Shown one piece after another: positions 1 through 10,320 of a stretch of 64,000 bases of DNA. How positions within the stretch are numbered: position 1 is the stretch's first letter; each line of letters starts with the position of its first letter. Source of the stretch: Ovis canadensis. Lineage: Eukaryota; Chordata; Mammalia; Artiodactyla; Bovidae. The notes under the pieces were generated by a model. The model made no database searches, was not told the DNA's origin, and was given only the letters and a program-made list of their open reading frames with translations. The stretch lies in NCBI RefSeq assembly GCF_042477335.2, contig NC_091262.1:71596001-71660000 (forward strand), written 5' to 3'. Position numbers and translations under genes: made by a program.

Positions 1-499
1 AGAATAGGGAAAAGGAGTCCAAAATGGCGGTAGCTAAAAGACAAGGAAGGGAAAAGCCCACAAAAGTAGAACAGAGAAAGGTCAAAGGAAGGTCCAAGGA
101 CTGGACTGAGGACTTCAGGTAGAACAGCACTCCTGACTAAGCCCAAGTTGCATAGGGCAGGCCCAGGAGGAAGAAAAAAACATATAAAAAGAGGAGCCAA
201 AGGGCTCTCTCTCTTTCTCTCTCTCTCTCCTGCGCGCTGGGGCACCCTTCTCTTCACGTCTTTGAATCAACGTGCCCTCACACCTCGAAGATGGATTTTT
301 CTGCTAACTTCTAAATAAAATAGAGCTGTAACACTGATTTGTCTAAGGGCTATAACAGGGTCTGTTCAAGATCTGAGAGCTATAACACTGTCTGTCCAAG
401 ACCCGAGAGCTGTGACATGCAGCGGGGGCTTTAATGTCCATCACTCCAAATTTTTGTTGTGACAAGACAAAGAACCGAGGAGCATACACTCGCCTGACA
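1..499 (+). mobile_element. Endogenous retrovirus LTR, right part, continuing off the left edge
   Basis: The segment has LTR layout: a TATA-like TATAAAA at 183-189, a CT-rich tract at about 204-229, AATAAA at 314-319, and a terminal ...CGCCTGACA ending near 499. Short repeats of a GAGCTATAACAC/GTCTGTCCAAGA type follow the polyadenylation signal. The sequence resembles abundant ruminant ERV LTRs. No internal gag, pol or env sequence is in the window, so solo LTR and provirus 3' LTR cannot be distinguished. Family name not assigned. Confidence 0.65.
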
Positions 500-590
500 A
501 TTCCATGCACCAAGGAATCTGACAGGCTACAGTCATGGGGTTGCAAAGAGTCGGCAACGACTGCGTAACTGAACATACACACAGCACAAT
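500..590 (+). repeat. Truncated Bov-A/Bov-tA SINE 3' end
   Basis: The stretch contains the diagnostic tail CATGGGGTTGCAAAGAGTCGG...CGACTG...ACTGAAC, lacks the tRNA-like head, and abuts the LTR directly. Confidence 0.7.
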
Positions 591-769
591 TTTTTATTAA
601 ATCTGGCAGTAAAGAGATACAAAAATGTAAAACAATACCACTCAGCTCACTGTTTAAAAATTCATATATTTATATTTCATTTAAATGTTACTTATGTGAC
701 TATGTGATGGGTTTGTTACTTCTATTTTTTAGTGAATTAATTAATAAATATTTTAAGTATTTAAGTGTT

Positions 770-1373
770 TCTAGTGTCAGACTTTAATTTTTTGGGCTCC
801 AAAATCACTGCAGATGGTGACTGCAGCCATGAAATTAAAAAACGCTTACTCCTTGGAAGGAAAGTTATGACCAACCTAGATAGCATAGTCAAAAGCATAT
901 TGCCAACAAAGGTTCATCTAGTCAAGGCTATGGCTTTTCCAGTGGTCATGTGTGGATGTGAGAGTTGGACTGTGAAGAAAGCTGAGTGCCGAAGAACTGA
1001 TGCTTTTGAACTGTGGTGTTGGAGAAGACTCTTGAGAGTCCCTTGGACTGCAAAGAGATCCAACCAGTCCACCCTAAAGGAGATCAGTCCTGGGTGTTCA
1101 TTGGAGGGACTGATGCTGAAGCTGAAACTCCAATACTTTGGCCACCTGATGTGAAGAGTTGACTCACTGGAAAAGACCCTGAGGCTGGGAGGGATTGGGG
1201 GCAGGAGGAGAAGCGGACAACAGAGGATGAGATGGCTGGATGGCATCACAGACTCGATGGACATGAGCTTGAGTGAACTCCGGGAGTTGGTGATGGATAA
1301 GGAGGCCTGGCCTGCTGTGATTCATGGGGTCGCAGAGTTGGACACGACTGAGTGACTGAACTGAACAGAACAT
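770..1373 (+). mobile_element. BovB (RTE) LINE, 5'-truncated 3' fragment
   Basis: Codes the C-terminal part of the BovB polyprotein ([21 protein letters not shown], then [14 protein letters not shown], then [10 protein letters not shown]) and ends with the typical ACTGAACTGAAC tail. Relative to other copies here, about nine bases are missing in the [10 protein letters not shown] stretch (it reads KSILPTK), and a TGA follows GHLM. Dead fragment. Confidence 0.9.
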
Positions 1374-1424
1374 AGTATAACCTACATAAACAAAAGCTCT
1401 TTGGAGCTTAATCTCTAAGGAGTT

Positions 1425-1660
1425 CCTGAGATTAAAAAGCTTTCTGAACCACTAGTATACCTATGAGCAATTTGCTTAAATTTTCCTTGCCTCAGTTTCT
1501 TCATCTGTAAATGAGTATAATAACAATGCCTACCTTATAGGGGTATAGGAAGATTAAGAGAGTTAATACTTTGTGTAGTGTTTAGAGGAAGTTCCAGTCA
1601 CATAATAGGTGCTTTATAAAGGTTAAATAGTATGACTGCTAGTAATTATAATATCGATAA
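1425..1660 (+). repeat. MIR SINE (ancient mammalian)
   Basis: Recognisable MIR core and tail: CCTCAGTTTCTTCATCTGTAAATG, then CCTACCTTATAGGG, then a degenerate form of the CACATAATAGGTGCTTTATAAA ending. Diverged and without long indels. Confidence 0.8.
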
Positions 1661-1825
1661 TAACAACTACTACCATCATCACTTTATGAGGGAGAGGCAG
1701 TTCCCAGAAAAGAAAGGTTTACAGACTACACCAGATGTCAACAATATTGGAACCCCAAAATAAAAAATATCGGAGAAAATTGCATGAAAATGTCTAGGAT
1801 TTTATGCTAAGGCAAGTACTACAGA

Positions 1826-1975
1826 AGAAGGCTCCCCTAGTGGCTCAGAGGGGAAAGAATCTGCCTGCAGTGCTGGAGACCTGGGATTGCTTCTTGGGTC
1901 AGGAAGTAGGGCATGGCAACCCACTCCAGTATTCTTGCCTGGGAAATCCCATGGAGAGAAGAGTCTGGCTCTTCA
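1826..1975 (+). repeat. Bov-tA SINE
   Basis: tRNA-derived head (CCCCTAGTGGCTCAGAGGGG...) joined to the BovB-derived Bov-A body (GCAACCCACTCCAGTATTCTTGCCTGG). The 3' end is truncated. Confidence 0.85.
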
Positions 1976-2800
1976 TAAAATTTGATGCATCGTGTTTTAT
2001 TTTTAATTCAGTTGAAAATCTTTTCTAATTTCCCTTGTGGTTTCTTCTTTGACTAATGGGTCACTTGGAAGTGTATTGTTCAATTTCTAAATATTCTAGG
2101 AGTTTTTTCAGATACCCTTTTGGTTTTGATTTCTAATTTAATCCCACTGTTGTTAAAGGATATACCATGCCATGTATGAGTTCAATCCTTTCAAACTATT
2201 GTGACTTATTTTATAATACAGAATATATTATATCTTGGTAAATATTTCATGTATACTTAAAAAAACGTGTGTTTGGGTATCATTAAATGGAGTGTTCTAT
2301 AAATGTCAATTACTTCAATATTGATGGTGTTAAGACTTCCATATTCTTACTGATATTCTGTCTACTTGTTTTATTGAAAACAAGCATTATTGAAAGACAA
2401 GTTTTAAATTCTCAAACTATAATTTTAGATTTGTCTATTTTTTCTTCAAATATGTTGAAGCTTTGTTATTAAGTGCATAAACATTTAGGAATTTAATATC
2501 CTGTAATGAGTTGACCCCTTAATGATTATCCCTTAGTCTTCATGTATGTGAAAATTCCTTGCAAGGACATTTACTTTGAGAATACAGCAACTTCAGCTTT
2601 CTGTAATTTACATTTGCATGGTTTATCTTTTCCCACCTTTTCAGTTTTGTCTGTCTATACCTTCAAGTGGGTTTCCTTTAGGCAACATATAGCTGGATCT
2701 TTAAAAAAAAAATCTAATATGACAACCTTTGCCTTTTATTACTCATTCATTTACATTTTTAATGTAAATCGCCTAAACATATAGTCTTATTGATATGAAA
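1976..2800 (-). mobile_element. Old L1 LINE fragment, ORF2 region, antisense
   Basis: The T-rich + strand reads as the antisense of a degenerate L1 ORF2 (for example the region antisense to CTTCAAGTGGGTTTCCTTTAGGC). Many stops on the coding strand. Boundaries approximate. Confidence 0.6.
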
Positions 2801-2939
2801 AGTTTATGAATATGAATAATAAAAGATGACCTAGGGTTTAGATATGTCAATTGAAATATATACTTTGTCATCCCAAAACAGTTTCAAATTTTCAAGTTTT
2901 TAATTTCAATTTTCCAGATATTCTAAAGGGGACACCAGT

Positions 2940-3150
2940 GCTGTGCTGTGCTAAGTCTCTTCAGCATATCCAACTCTGTGCCATCCTATGGACTGTAGCC
3001 CGCCAGGCTCCTCTGTCCATGGGATTTTCCAGGTGAGAATACTGGAGTAGGTTGTTGTGCCCTCCTCCAGGGGATCTTCTCGACCCAGGGACTGAATGTG
3101 TGTCTCTAAGCCTGCACTGGCAGGCAGGCTGTTTACCACTGGGATACATA
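2940..3150 (-). repeat. Bov-tA SINE, antisense
   Basis: Reverse complement of the Bov-A body (CCAGGCTCCTCTGTCCATGGGATT) followed by the tRNA-like head (GACCCAGGGACTGAA...). It interrupts old AT-rich sequence. Confidence 0.88.
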
Positions 3151-3940
3151 GACTACCGCAATCCTTCTAAAAATTCCCTTTCATTTTTCTTTCTACTTTA
3201 TTCACATAGTACAAATTTTTTTTTCAGCTCTTCAGAAAATTGCATCCAGTGGTATCTTGAGCTTCCTGTCTTTTGCCCCTTCTGTTTCCTCCTGATTCTG
3301 CATTAGAAGAATTTAAAGGGATCGTTCTGACACCCCCTCTTCCCCCATCTTGAAGGGTGAGGGAGAGAAAAAAAAAAAACTGAGTAGGCAAAACTCAAGT
3401 CCTCTTTGGTCCATAGAGGGAGAGAAATGTCTGGGAACAATTATATATTAGTACCCCTCCTCCAGCTATGCTCTCCCATAATCTCATGGCTACAAATGGG
3501 TGACCAATATTTACAGGTGCCATCGCGCATTCATTCCCCTTCTTCACAATCTAGTGCCTCCCTAGTTGTCCGTTTCTACTGTATTGCAGAGGGTGTTCTC
3601 TCCAGAGAGTGTCTTTAGGTGGGAAGGAAAAGAGAGCAGGGAGACATGAGCATTCATTATTCGTGCATTCAACAAATATTTATTGGGTACCTACTGTGTG
3701 TGAGGTGCTTCTTGGGGTGCTTTGGGGTGAGCAAGTCAGACAAGCTTACTCTTGCAATGCTCACCTCCTAGTGAATGAGACACACAATTACCATGTTCAG
3801 ATGGTCCTTATGGGCCATACGTAAAGCAGAGAAGGGGAAAAAGAGCCATGGGAAATGGGTAAGTGGCCAGCTCAGTCACCAAGAAGAATGAAATTTTGTC
3901 ATTTGCAGCAACATAGATGGATATTATATTGTAAAACAAT
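3151..3940. other. No gene; poly-A tract and probable L2 fragment
   Basis: Mostly unique sequence. About 3650-3830 resembles an L2 3' region (ATTCAACAAATATTTATTGGGTACCTACTGTGTG). An A-run lies at about 3370-3381. A short L1-like 3' piece is at about 3885-3930. No coding evidence. Confidence 0.5.
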
Positions 3941-4509
3941 TGTAATGCTCATTGTAATGCATTAGCATGCTAAATGACACACCCACAAGCACCATGACAG
4001 TTCTGAGGCAGGTTCTAAAAGACCAAAAAGTGAATGGTGGCTCACCTAGTTCCTGGAAATCCCTGCCCCTTCTTTGAAATAGTTGGAATAATCCTCCTAT
4101 TCACTAGTTTATGAAGTTACCCAGTTCATAAAAAGTAACTACAAGGTCCACTCTCACCTTCAGAGATAGATCTTATTCTGCCTATGGAATGTGTATCTCT
4201 GCTTTCACTTTACTATGACTTGTTCTTGAATGCTTTCCTGCCAGAAGCCAAGGACCTGCATTTGGTGGCCCATCCTAGGAACTAGCCCAAGACCTGGGAC
4301 ATGACCATCCTTTCATGTCTCATGCTCCTGCAACTTCTTTACAAATATTATTAATAAATTTACGTCTTATAACTTTGCCTCTTGCAGAATTCCTTCTGTG
4401 CTGAGACGTAAAAAACCTCAGCTTTATTAAGTCCTGAGATGAGTTGTATGGTTTCTGTTGGAGGATTATGGGTTTGAGTCCCATCTGAGATATGTGGTTA
4501 TATATTCAG
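3941..4509 (+). mobile_element. Solo LTR of an old ERV (ERV1-like)
   Basis: Begins TGTAATGC with a near-tandem repeat of the same bases (TGTAATGCTCATTGTAATGC). It has a TATA-like CATAAAAAG near 4128 and AATAAA near 4351 followed by a CT-rich/GT-rich stretch, and ends near a CA at about 4509. This layout resembles MER41-like class I LTRs of artiodactyls. Limits and family are from memory. Confidence 0.55.
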
Positions 4510-4550
4510 AAAGGATTCCTACAATAAATACAATGAACATATTTTACCAT

Positions 4551-5190
4551 CAGTTCAGTTCAGTTCAGTTCAGTTCAGTCACTCAGTCGTGTCCCACTCT
4601 TTGCGACCCCATGAATCGCAGCACACCAGGCCTCCCTGTCCATTACCAACTCCTGGAGTTCACTCAGATTCACATCCATCGAGTCAGTGATGCCATCCAG
4701 CCATCTCATCCTCTGTTGTCCCCTTCTCCTCCTGCCCCCAATCCCTCCCAGCATCAGGTCAACTCTTCGCATGAGGTGGCCAAAGTACTGGAGTTTCAGC
4801 TTTAGCATCATTCCTTCCAAAGAAATCCCAGGGTTGATCTCCTTCAGAATGGACTGGTTGGATCTCCTTGCAGTCCAAGGGACTCTCAAGAGTCTTCTCC
4901 AACACCACAGTTCAAAAGCATCAATTCTTCAGCACTCAGCCTCCTTCATAGTCCAACTCTCACATCCATACATGACCACTGGAAAAACCATAGCCTTGAC
5001 TAGATGGACCTTAGTCAGCAAAGTAATATCTCTGCTTTTGAATATGCTATCTAGGTTGGTCATAACTTTCTTCCAAGGAGTAAGCGTCTTTTAATTTCAT
5101 GGCTGCAGTCACCATCTGCAGTGATTTTGGAGACCAAAAAAATAAAGTCTGACACTGTTTCCACTGTTTTCCCATCTATTTCCCACACAG
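4551..5190 (-). mobile_element. BovB LINE 3' fragment, antisense
   Basis: Starts with the (CAGTT)n microsatellite that marks the BovB 3' end (4551-4580) and runs through the antisense of the C-terminal coding region to about 5190. The coding strand carries stops and small deletions. Confidence 0.9.
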
Positions 5191-5390
5191 TTACAAAATT
5201 TTTTCTTGTGATAATTTTTAAGAACTAAAAATTTTTAATGAGATGTTTTTGCACTCTTGTTTTCTTACTAAATGCGATGGACTGAATGTTTACATTCCCT
5301 CCACATTCATCTGTTGAAGTCCTAATTTCCAAAGTGATGGTATTAAGAGGTGTAGCCTCTGGGAGAAGATTAGGTTAAGAGTAGACCCTA

Positions 5391-5683
5391 GTGATGGAGA
5401 AGGCAATGGCACCCCACTCCAGTACTCTTGCCTGGAAAATCCCATGGACAGAGGAGACTGGAAGGCTGCAGTCCATGGGGTCGCTGAGGGTCAGACATGA
5501 CTGAGTGACTTCAGTTTCACTTGTCACTTTCATGAATTGGAGAAGGAAATGGCAGCCCACTCCAGTGTTCTTGCCTGGAGAATCCCAGGGACGGGGGAGC
5601 CTGGTGGGCTGCTATCTATGGGGTTGCAGAGAGTCGGACACGACTGAAGCGATTTAGCAGTGGCAGTAGCAGTTGACCCTAGT
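5391..5683 (+). repeat. BOV-A2 SINE (dimeric)
   Basis: Two Bov-A monomers in tandem, each with GGAGAAGG(C/A)AATGGCA...CCACTCCAGT and a ...GTCGGACACGACTGA type ending. A short linker (CACTTTCATG) lies between them and a GCAGTAGCAGT tail follows. Confidence 0.88.
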
Positions 5684-6682
5684 GAATGGGATTACTGTCT
5701 TACATAATAAAAGAGACCACAGACTGCTCTCTTGATCCTTTACCTCTTGTGAAGAGAAGACAGACTAGAGAAAATAGAGGGAAGGACATAAATAATACAC
5801 AGGAGTAGATCTCCCAGAGGTTAAGAAAGATCCAAGTCTTCAAGTTGAAAAGTCTCACCCACTGCTGATTTGTATGAATGAAGAAAGAACCTTATCTAGC
5901 CATATCTTAGAGAAACTTAACAAGTCCAAACACAAAAAGATTCCAAGAAAAAAAAAAGGGTACGTCAGAGGAATAAGAATTATATTGGATCACACGTAGC
6001 AATTACACTAGCTGCTAGAAAACAAGGGAATAATGCCTTTAAAATTCCTTTAAAATGCTAGAAAACAAGGAAATAGTTTTGAGTCTAGCATTGTATACCC
6101 AGTCAAATTAGCAATTAAGTGTGGAGCAAGATATTTCTTTGACTTTTATGGATCCACAGACCCTTCCTGGAAGAATTGCTTAAGGAATTGAAATAAGAAT
6201 GAAGCAAAAAAAATGGGAAGCAAAATGAAATAGGAACCCAAAAAGAGGAAGAAATCAGGTAGTAGAAACGAGCAAATCAAAAGAAACCCTAGAATGCTAG
6301 TTTGACAATAAGCCTAAAAATGAAATACTGTGAAGAAACTACATCATCTTAGGGAGTAGGCAAAGGCTTCTTATATTATTAAATTTGAAAATCACAATAT
6401 ACCACTTTTTCTTCAAGAATTTCCAGTTACATCACCTTCTTTACTGGATCCAAACACTCAATTTGATCCTGCCATGAATATTTTTAGATACTCGTTCTTG
6501 ATTTTAATTTGGGGAATTAAATTATCAACAATGCATAGAAAATGTCATTAACATTAGGGAACAGAGTATAAACGTTATAAATTCCAACGAGAGAAGTGAT
6601 GGCATGTAGAGAGATACAGGTAAGGAGGAATGAAAGATAAAGGTAAGTTAAGTCTGGCGGTGTTCACTATGCTTTATTTTGT
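5684..6682 (+). other. No gene; includes old L1 ORF1-like sequence
   Basis: About 5780-6340 reads as a decayed sense-strand L1 ORF1/5' segment (AGATCTCCCAGAGGTTAAG...; TATACCCAGTCAAATTA). The rest shows no recognisable repeat or exon. Confidence 0.4.
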
Positions 6683-6852
6683 ATGCATAGTGGCTCAGTT
6701 GTGTTCGACTCTTTGTGACCCCATGGACTGTAGACCACCAGGCTCCTCTGTCCATGGGGATTTCTGCAGGCAAGAATATGGGAGTGGGTTGCCATGCCCT
6801 CCTCCAGGGGATCTTCCCAACCTAGGGATCGAACCCAGGTATCCTGCATTGG
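6683..6852 (-). repeat. Bov-tA SINE, antisense, left part (split by BovB)
   Basis: Antisense Bov-A body and tRNA head up to CCTGCATTGG. The remaining head (GAGGCGGATTCTTTACCG) reappears at about 8407-8435 after the inserted BovB. Confidence 0.88.
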
Positions 6853-8396
6853 GATAATCACGATGGTGTGATCACTCACCTAGACATCCTGGAATGTGAG
6901 TCAAGTGGGCCTTAAAAAGCATCACTATGAATAAAGCTAGTGGAGGTGATGGAATTCCAGTTGAGCTATTTCAAATCCTGAAAGATGATGCTGTGAAAGT
7001 GCTGCACTCAATATGCCAGCAAATATGGAAAACTCAGCAGTGGCCACAGGACTGGAAAAGGTCAGTTTTCATTCCAATCCCAAAGAAAGGCAATGCCAAA
7101 GAATGCTCAAACTACCGCATAATTGCACTCATCTCACATGCTAGTAAAGCAATGCTCAAAATTCTGCAAGCCAGGCTTCAGCAGTATGTGAACCATGAAC
7201 TTCCAGATGTTCAAGCTGGTTTTAGAAAAGGCAGAAGAACCAGAGATCAAATTGCCAACATCTGCTGGATCATCAAAAAAGCAAGGGAGTTTCAGAAAAA
7301 CATCTGTTTCTGCTTTATTGACTATGCCAAAGCCTCTGACTGTGTGGACCACAATAAACTGTGGAAAATTCTGAATGAGATGGGAATACCAGACTAGCTG
7401 ATCTGCCTCTTGAGAAACCTGTATGCAGGTCAGGAAGCAACAGTTAGAACTGGACATGGAACAACAGACTGGTTCCAAATAGTAAAAGGAGTACATCAAG
7501 GCTGTATATTGTCACCCTGCTTATTTAACTTCTATGCAGAGTACATCATGAGAAACGCTGGGCTGGAGGAAGCACAAGCTGGAATCAAGATGGCCGGGAG
7601 AAATATCAATAACCTCAGATATGCAGATGACACCACCCTTATGGCAGAAAGTGTAGAGGAACTAAAGAGCTTCTTGATGAAAGTGAAAGAGGAGAGTGAA
7701 AAGTTGGCTTAAAGCTCAACATTCAGAAAACAAAGATCATGGCATCTGGTCCCATCACTTCCTGGCAGACAGAAGGGGAAACAGTGGAAACAATGTCAGA
7801 CTTTATTTTTGAGGGGCTCCAAAATCACTGCGAATGATGAATGCAGCCATGAAATTAAAAGACGCTTACTCCTTGGAAGGAAAGTTATAACCAACCTAGA
7901 TAGCATATTCAAAAGCAGAGATATTACTTTGCCAACAAAGGTCCGTCTAGTCAAGGCTATGGTTTCTCCAGTGGTCATGTATGGACATGAGAGTTGGACT
8001 GTGAAGAAAGCTGAGTGCCGAAGAACTGATGCTTTTGAACTGTGGTGTTGGAGAAGACTCTTGAGAGTCCCTTGGACTGCAAGGAGATCCAACCAGTCCA
8101 TCCTAAAGGAGATCAGTCCTGGGTGTTCTTTGGAAGGAATGATGCTAAAGCTGAAACTCCAGTACTTTGGCCACCTCATGCGAAGAGTTGACTCATTGGA
8201 AAAGACTGTGATGCTGAGAGGGATTGGGGGCAGGAGGAGAAGGAGACAACAGAGGATGAGATGGCTGGATGGCATCACCGGCTCGATGGATGTGAGTCTG
8301 AATGAACTCCGGGAGTTGGTGATGGACAGGGAGGCCTGGCGTGTGTCGATTCATGCGGTCGCAAAGAGTGGGACACGACTGAGAGACTGAACTGAT
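6853..8396 (+). mobile_element. BovB LINE, 5'-truncated, inserted inside a Bov-tA
   Basis: Codes the reverse transcriptase domain from about NKASGGDGIPVELF (6927) through YADD at about 7617-7630 to the C-terminal LQYFGHLM region. The frame is broken by a TAG at about 7395-7397 and a one-base loss near 7705 (GAAAAGTTGG), then returns to an open frame from 7809 to 8390. The insertion is flanked by near-identical 10-bp copies, CCTGCATTGG (6843-6852) and CCCGCATTGG (8397-8406). It is among the better preserved BovB coding segments here but is not functional. Confidence 0.92.
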
Positions 8397-8435
8397 CCCG
8401 CATTGGAGGCGGATTCTTTACCGTTTGATCCCCAA
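8397..8435 (-). repeat. Bov-tA SINE, right part
   Basis: Continuation of the antisense tRNA-like head interrupted at 6852. It ends about 125 bp before the COX8C CpG island. Confidence 0.8.
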
Positions 8436-8500
8436 CCAACAGAAATCGAGATTCTGTGTGCCGTGGGGTTAGGAAGTTAGGCAGGGCGGGTAGGGGAGAG

Positions 8501-8544
8501 GGCGGTGTGGCATGGGTAGGAAGGCGGTGGGGCATGGGTAGGAA
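8501..8544. repeat. 22-bp tandem duplication upstream of COX8C
   Basis: Two adjacent copies of GGCGGTGtGGCATGGGTAGGAA (8501-8522 and 8523-8544) differ at one base. They sit between the truncated SINE at 8397-8435 and the CpG island. Function unknown. Confidence 0.8.
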
Positions 8545-8559
8545 GCAGGGCCTAGAAGC

Positions 8560-9300
8560 ATAGGGATGGTGCTACGCAAGGAGCGTAGGAGGACTGAGGC
8601 AGCGGGGACGTGCGGAAGGTCTGGGCTCAGCAGGGTGCCGAGCGGAAGGGGCGTGTCAGGGGCGGGGCTTATCTGGGAGAGGGGAGTAGTGCCCCCCCAC
8701 CTTCTGTGTCCCCAGAACATGCGCAGACGATACTCCTGCCGTGTTGTGAGGCTCGCGAGGTCCGACCTCGCGTCGCCTCGCTTCACCTCACGTCTCCTCA
8801 CCGCGCTTCGCGTGTACGCCTGGCTTCGCCGCACCGGACGAATCATGCCGCGCATGCCCTTGCTCTGCGTGTTTCCCCGCCGCCGTGTGACCCTGCTGCT
8901 CCTGCTGCCTGGCCTGCGCATGGCCCACTCGGAGCCTCCGCGCCAGCGCCCGGTGTCGACCATCGTGAGTTGGGGCCCATTCTCCCGGGCGGCGAAGGCG
9001 GGACGCGGCGGGCGGAAGCGCGTGGCTTAGGTGGGAGCGCCCCGACGGGTGGAGGCAAGGAGGACGCGGCCGCTGCTCGGGTGGGAGGCTCGGGTGGTCC
9101 GGAGGGCTCGGAGGCCGCTGGGGAGCTGAGGCGCCGTCGCGGTGAGGGCGCTGGGGTTGGGCCTGAGGCGCCGGGAAGCGGGGACCTCGAGGAGCGCGAG
9201 GGCCTCAGAGAACCGGACCTTCGTCGTCGGTACCGTTTTGGGCGCGAAGTCCGAGGGGTAGAGCCGTCGTTGCACCTCAGAACATCTCCCACTTTGATAG
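8560..9300. promoter_or_regulatory. CpG island covering the COX8C promoter, exon 1 and early intron
   Basis: GC content and CpG density rise sharply here compared with the AT-rich surroundings. A GC box (GGGGCGGGGC) lies at about 8659-8668, followed directly by a GATA-like CTTATCT. An NRF-1 half site (TGCGCA) is at about 8720-8725, and further GCGCATG sequences lie in exon 1 near 8850 and 8915; NRF-1 is a known regulator of respiratory-chain genes. I see no TATA box, so initiation is probably dispersed within about 8600-8840. Long open frames through this island on both strands reflect GC richness and are not called as genes. Confidence 0.75.
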
Positions 9301-9669
9301 CGCCCTAAATTGCCGAGACCTAGCATTTTTTCCCTATAACGTAGGAAATCGCGGGCAGTGTCTAGCTTCCAGATTTCAAAGGTCAGGCGGCACCATGCGG
9401 AGGAAAATGAATTTTCCTCAGAAATCTCTCCTGGGTCACCTAGGAAGGGAGTTCTGCTTTTTAGGTGTCAGCGGGCCCCCAGGTCGAGGACCACAGCCAA
9501 ACTCCTCAAAACGTTTGAAGCGGTTTTCCACTTAGGAAGCCGCCCTCCTAACAGCGCTGTTGATCTCCTGTTCCAGGAGGTGGCTATTGCCCTCGTGGTG
9601 TTCTTCACCGCCTTCTTAACCCCACGTGGGTACGTGCTGAGCAACCTGGACCAGTTCAGAAGAGAGTAG
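8845..9669 (+). CDS. COX8C: Cytochrome c oxidase subunit 8C, two exons (8845-8964 and 9577-9669)
   Basis: Subunit 8 is a small nuclear-encoded subunit of mitochondrial complex IV; COX8C is its third mammalian isoform. Exon 1 codes 40 residues and ends ATC|GTGAGT. Exon 2 begins after CCTGTTCCAG|GAG and codes 30 residues before TAG. Both junctions are phase 0, giving about 70 residues against 72 as I recall for human. The N-terminus is Arg/Leu-rich, as expected of a mitochondrial presequence. The motif HSEPPRQRP marks the probable mature N-terminus typical of COX8 proteins. Exon 2 carries one membrane helix ([14 protein letters not shown]) followed by the C-terminal [12 protein letters not shown], very close to the human protein. 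An ATG at 8854 matches the human start better, but the ATG at 8845 has A at -3 and is in frame, so I chose 8845. The intron is 612 bp. No frameshift or stop is seen. The intron rules out a processed pseudogene. Identification rests on remembered similarity. Confidence 0.88.
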
Positions 9670-9874
9670 TGCAAGAAGATGTGGAGCAGCTGTTAACGTC
9701 CAGCAACTTTCAGAAAACGCTGTGGCCTCTTTAAATGAGTAAAAGTGCTTAGTTGAGTTCATGGTGCAACCATTGTGGGTGTTCACTTTCCTGACCATAT
9801 GCTTATGGTAAATATTTTGCACTTTTTCAGTATGGTGCATTAGAGAAAGAGTGTGCCGTCATTTAAAAATGTTA

Positions 9875-9880
9875 AATAAA
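9875..9880 (+). terminator. COX8C polyadenylation signal AATAAA
   Basis: A canonical AATAAA lies about 205 bp downstream of the COX8C stop codon, giving a short 3' UTR of roughly 210-230 nt, in keeping with a small nuclear OXPHOS transcript. It is the first canonical signal after the stop. Confidence 0.65.
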
Positions 9881-10212
9881 ACTGAAACACTTGTTTATGC
9901 TTGCTATTATGTGTGATTGCAGGTTATTTTCTAAACATCGTGAAAGCTGATGAAATCTACTGAATTAAATACGGTTGACCTTTGAAAGGTGGGAAGGGAA
10001 GGGTTGGGGAGAGGCAGGAGTGGACGGGAGCAGGGGAATTAGAATGCAGATCCTTTATGCAGTCGGAATTTCAAAGGTAACCTTACAGTCTGCCCTCCAG
10101 TATCAGAGGTTCCGTATTCAAGGAGTCGACCAACGTCGGATCCTGTAGTACAGAGGATCCTGTATGTAGTACATATTTACTGGGAAAAAAAAAAGCTTCA
10201 TATGTTGCACTT
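9881..10212. other. No feature seen downstream of COX8C
   Basis: Unique AT-rich sequence with a G-rich patch near 9990-10040. No recognisable exon or repeat. Confidence 0.5.
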
Positions 10213-10320
10213 TCCATGGTGGTCCAGTGATTAAGGTTCCTGGAATTCCAATGCAGGGATGCAGTTTCACCCCTGGTCTCTGAACTAAAATCCCACATGA
10301 GGCTAAAAAAAAAAAAAAAA
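10213..10320 (+). repeat. CHR-type tRNA SINE, truncated
   Basis: GGTGGTCCAGTGATTAAGG, then a tRNA-like middle, then ACTAAAATCCCACATG, ending in an A-run. Typical of artiodactyl CHR SINEs. Confidence 0.75.

Noticed and set aside
8610-9308. A 232-codon open frame through the CpG island, with matching antisense frames
   Set aside because: It runs through the COX8C exon in another frame and straight across the intron. Its Gly/Arg/Ala-rich composition is what GC-rich DNA yields by chance.
9358-9576. The open frame upstream of COX8C exon 2 as an alternative N-terminus
   Set aside because: It is intron read-through up to a good acceptor at 9575-9576. The upstream residues do not resemble COX8, while exon 1 supplies the expected presequence and HSEPP motif.
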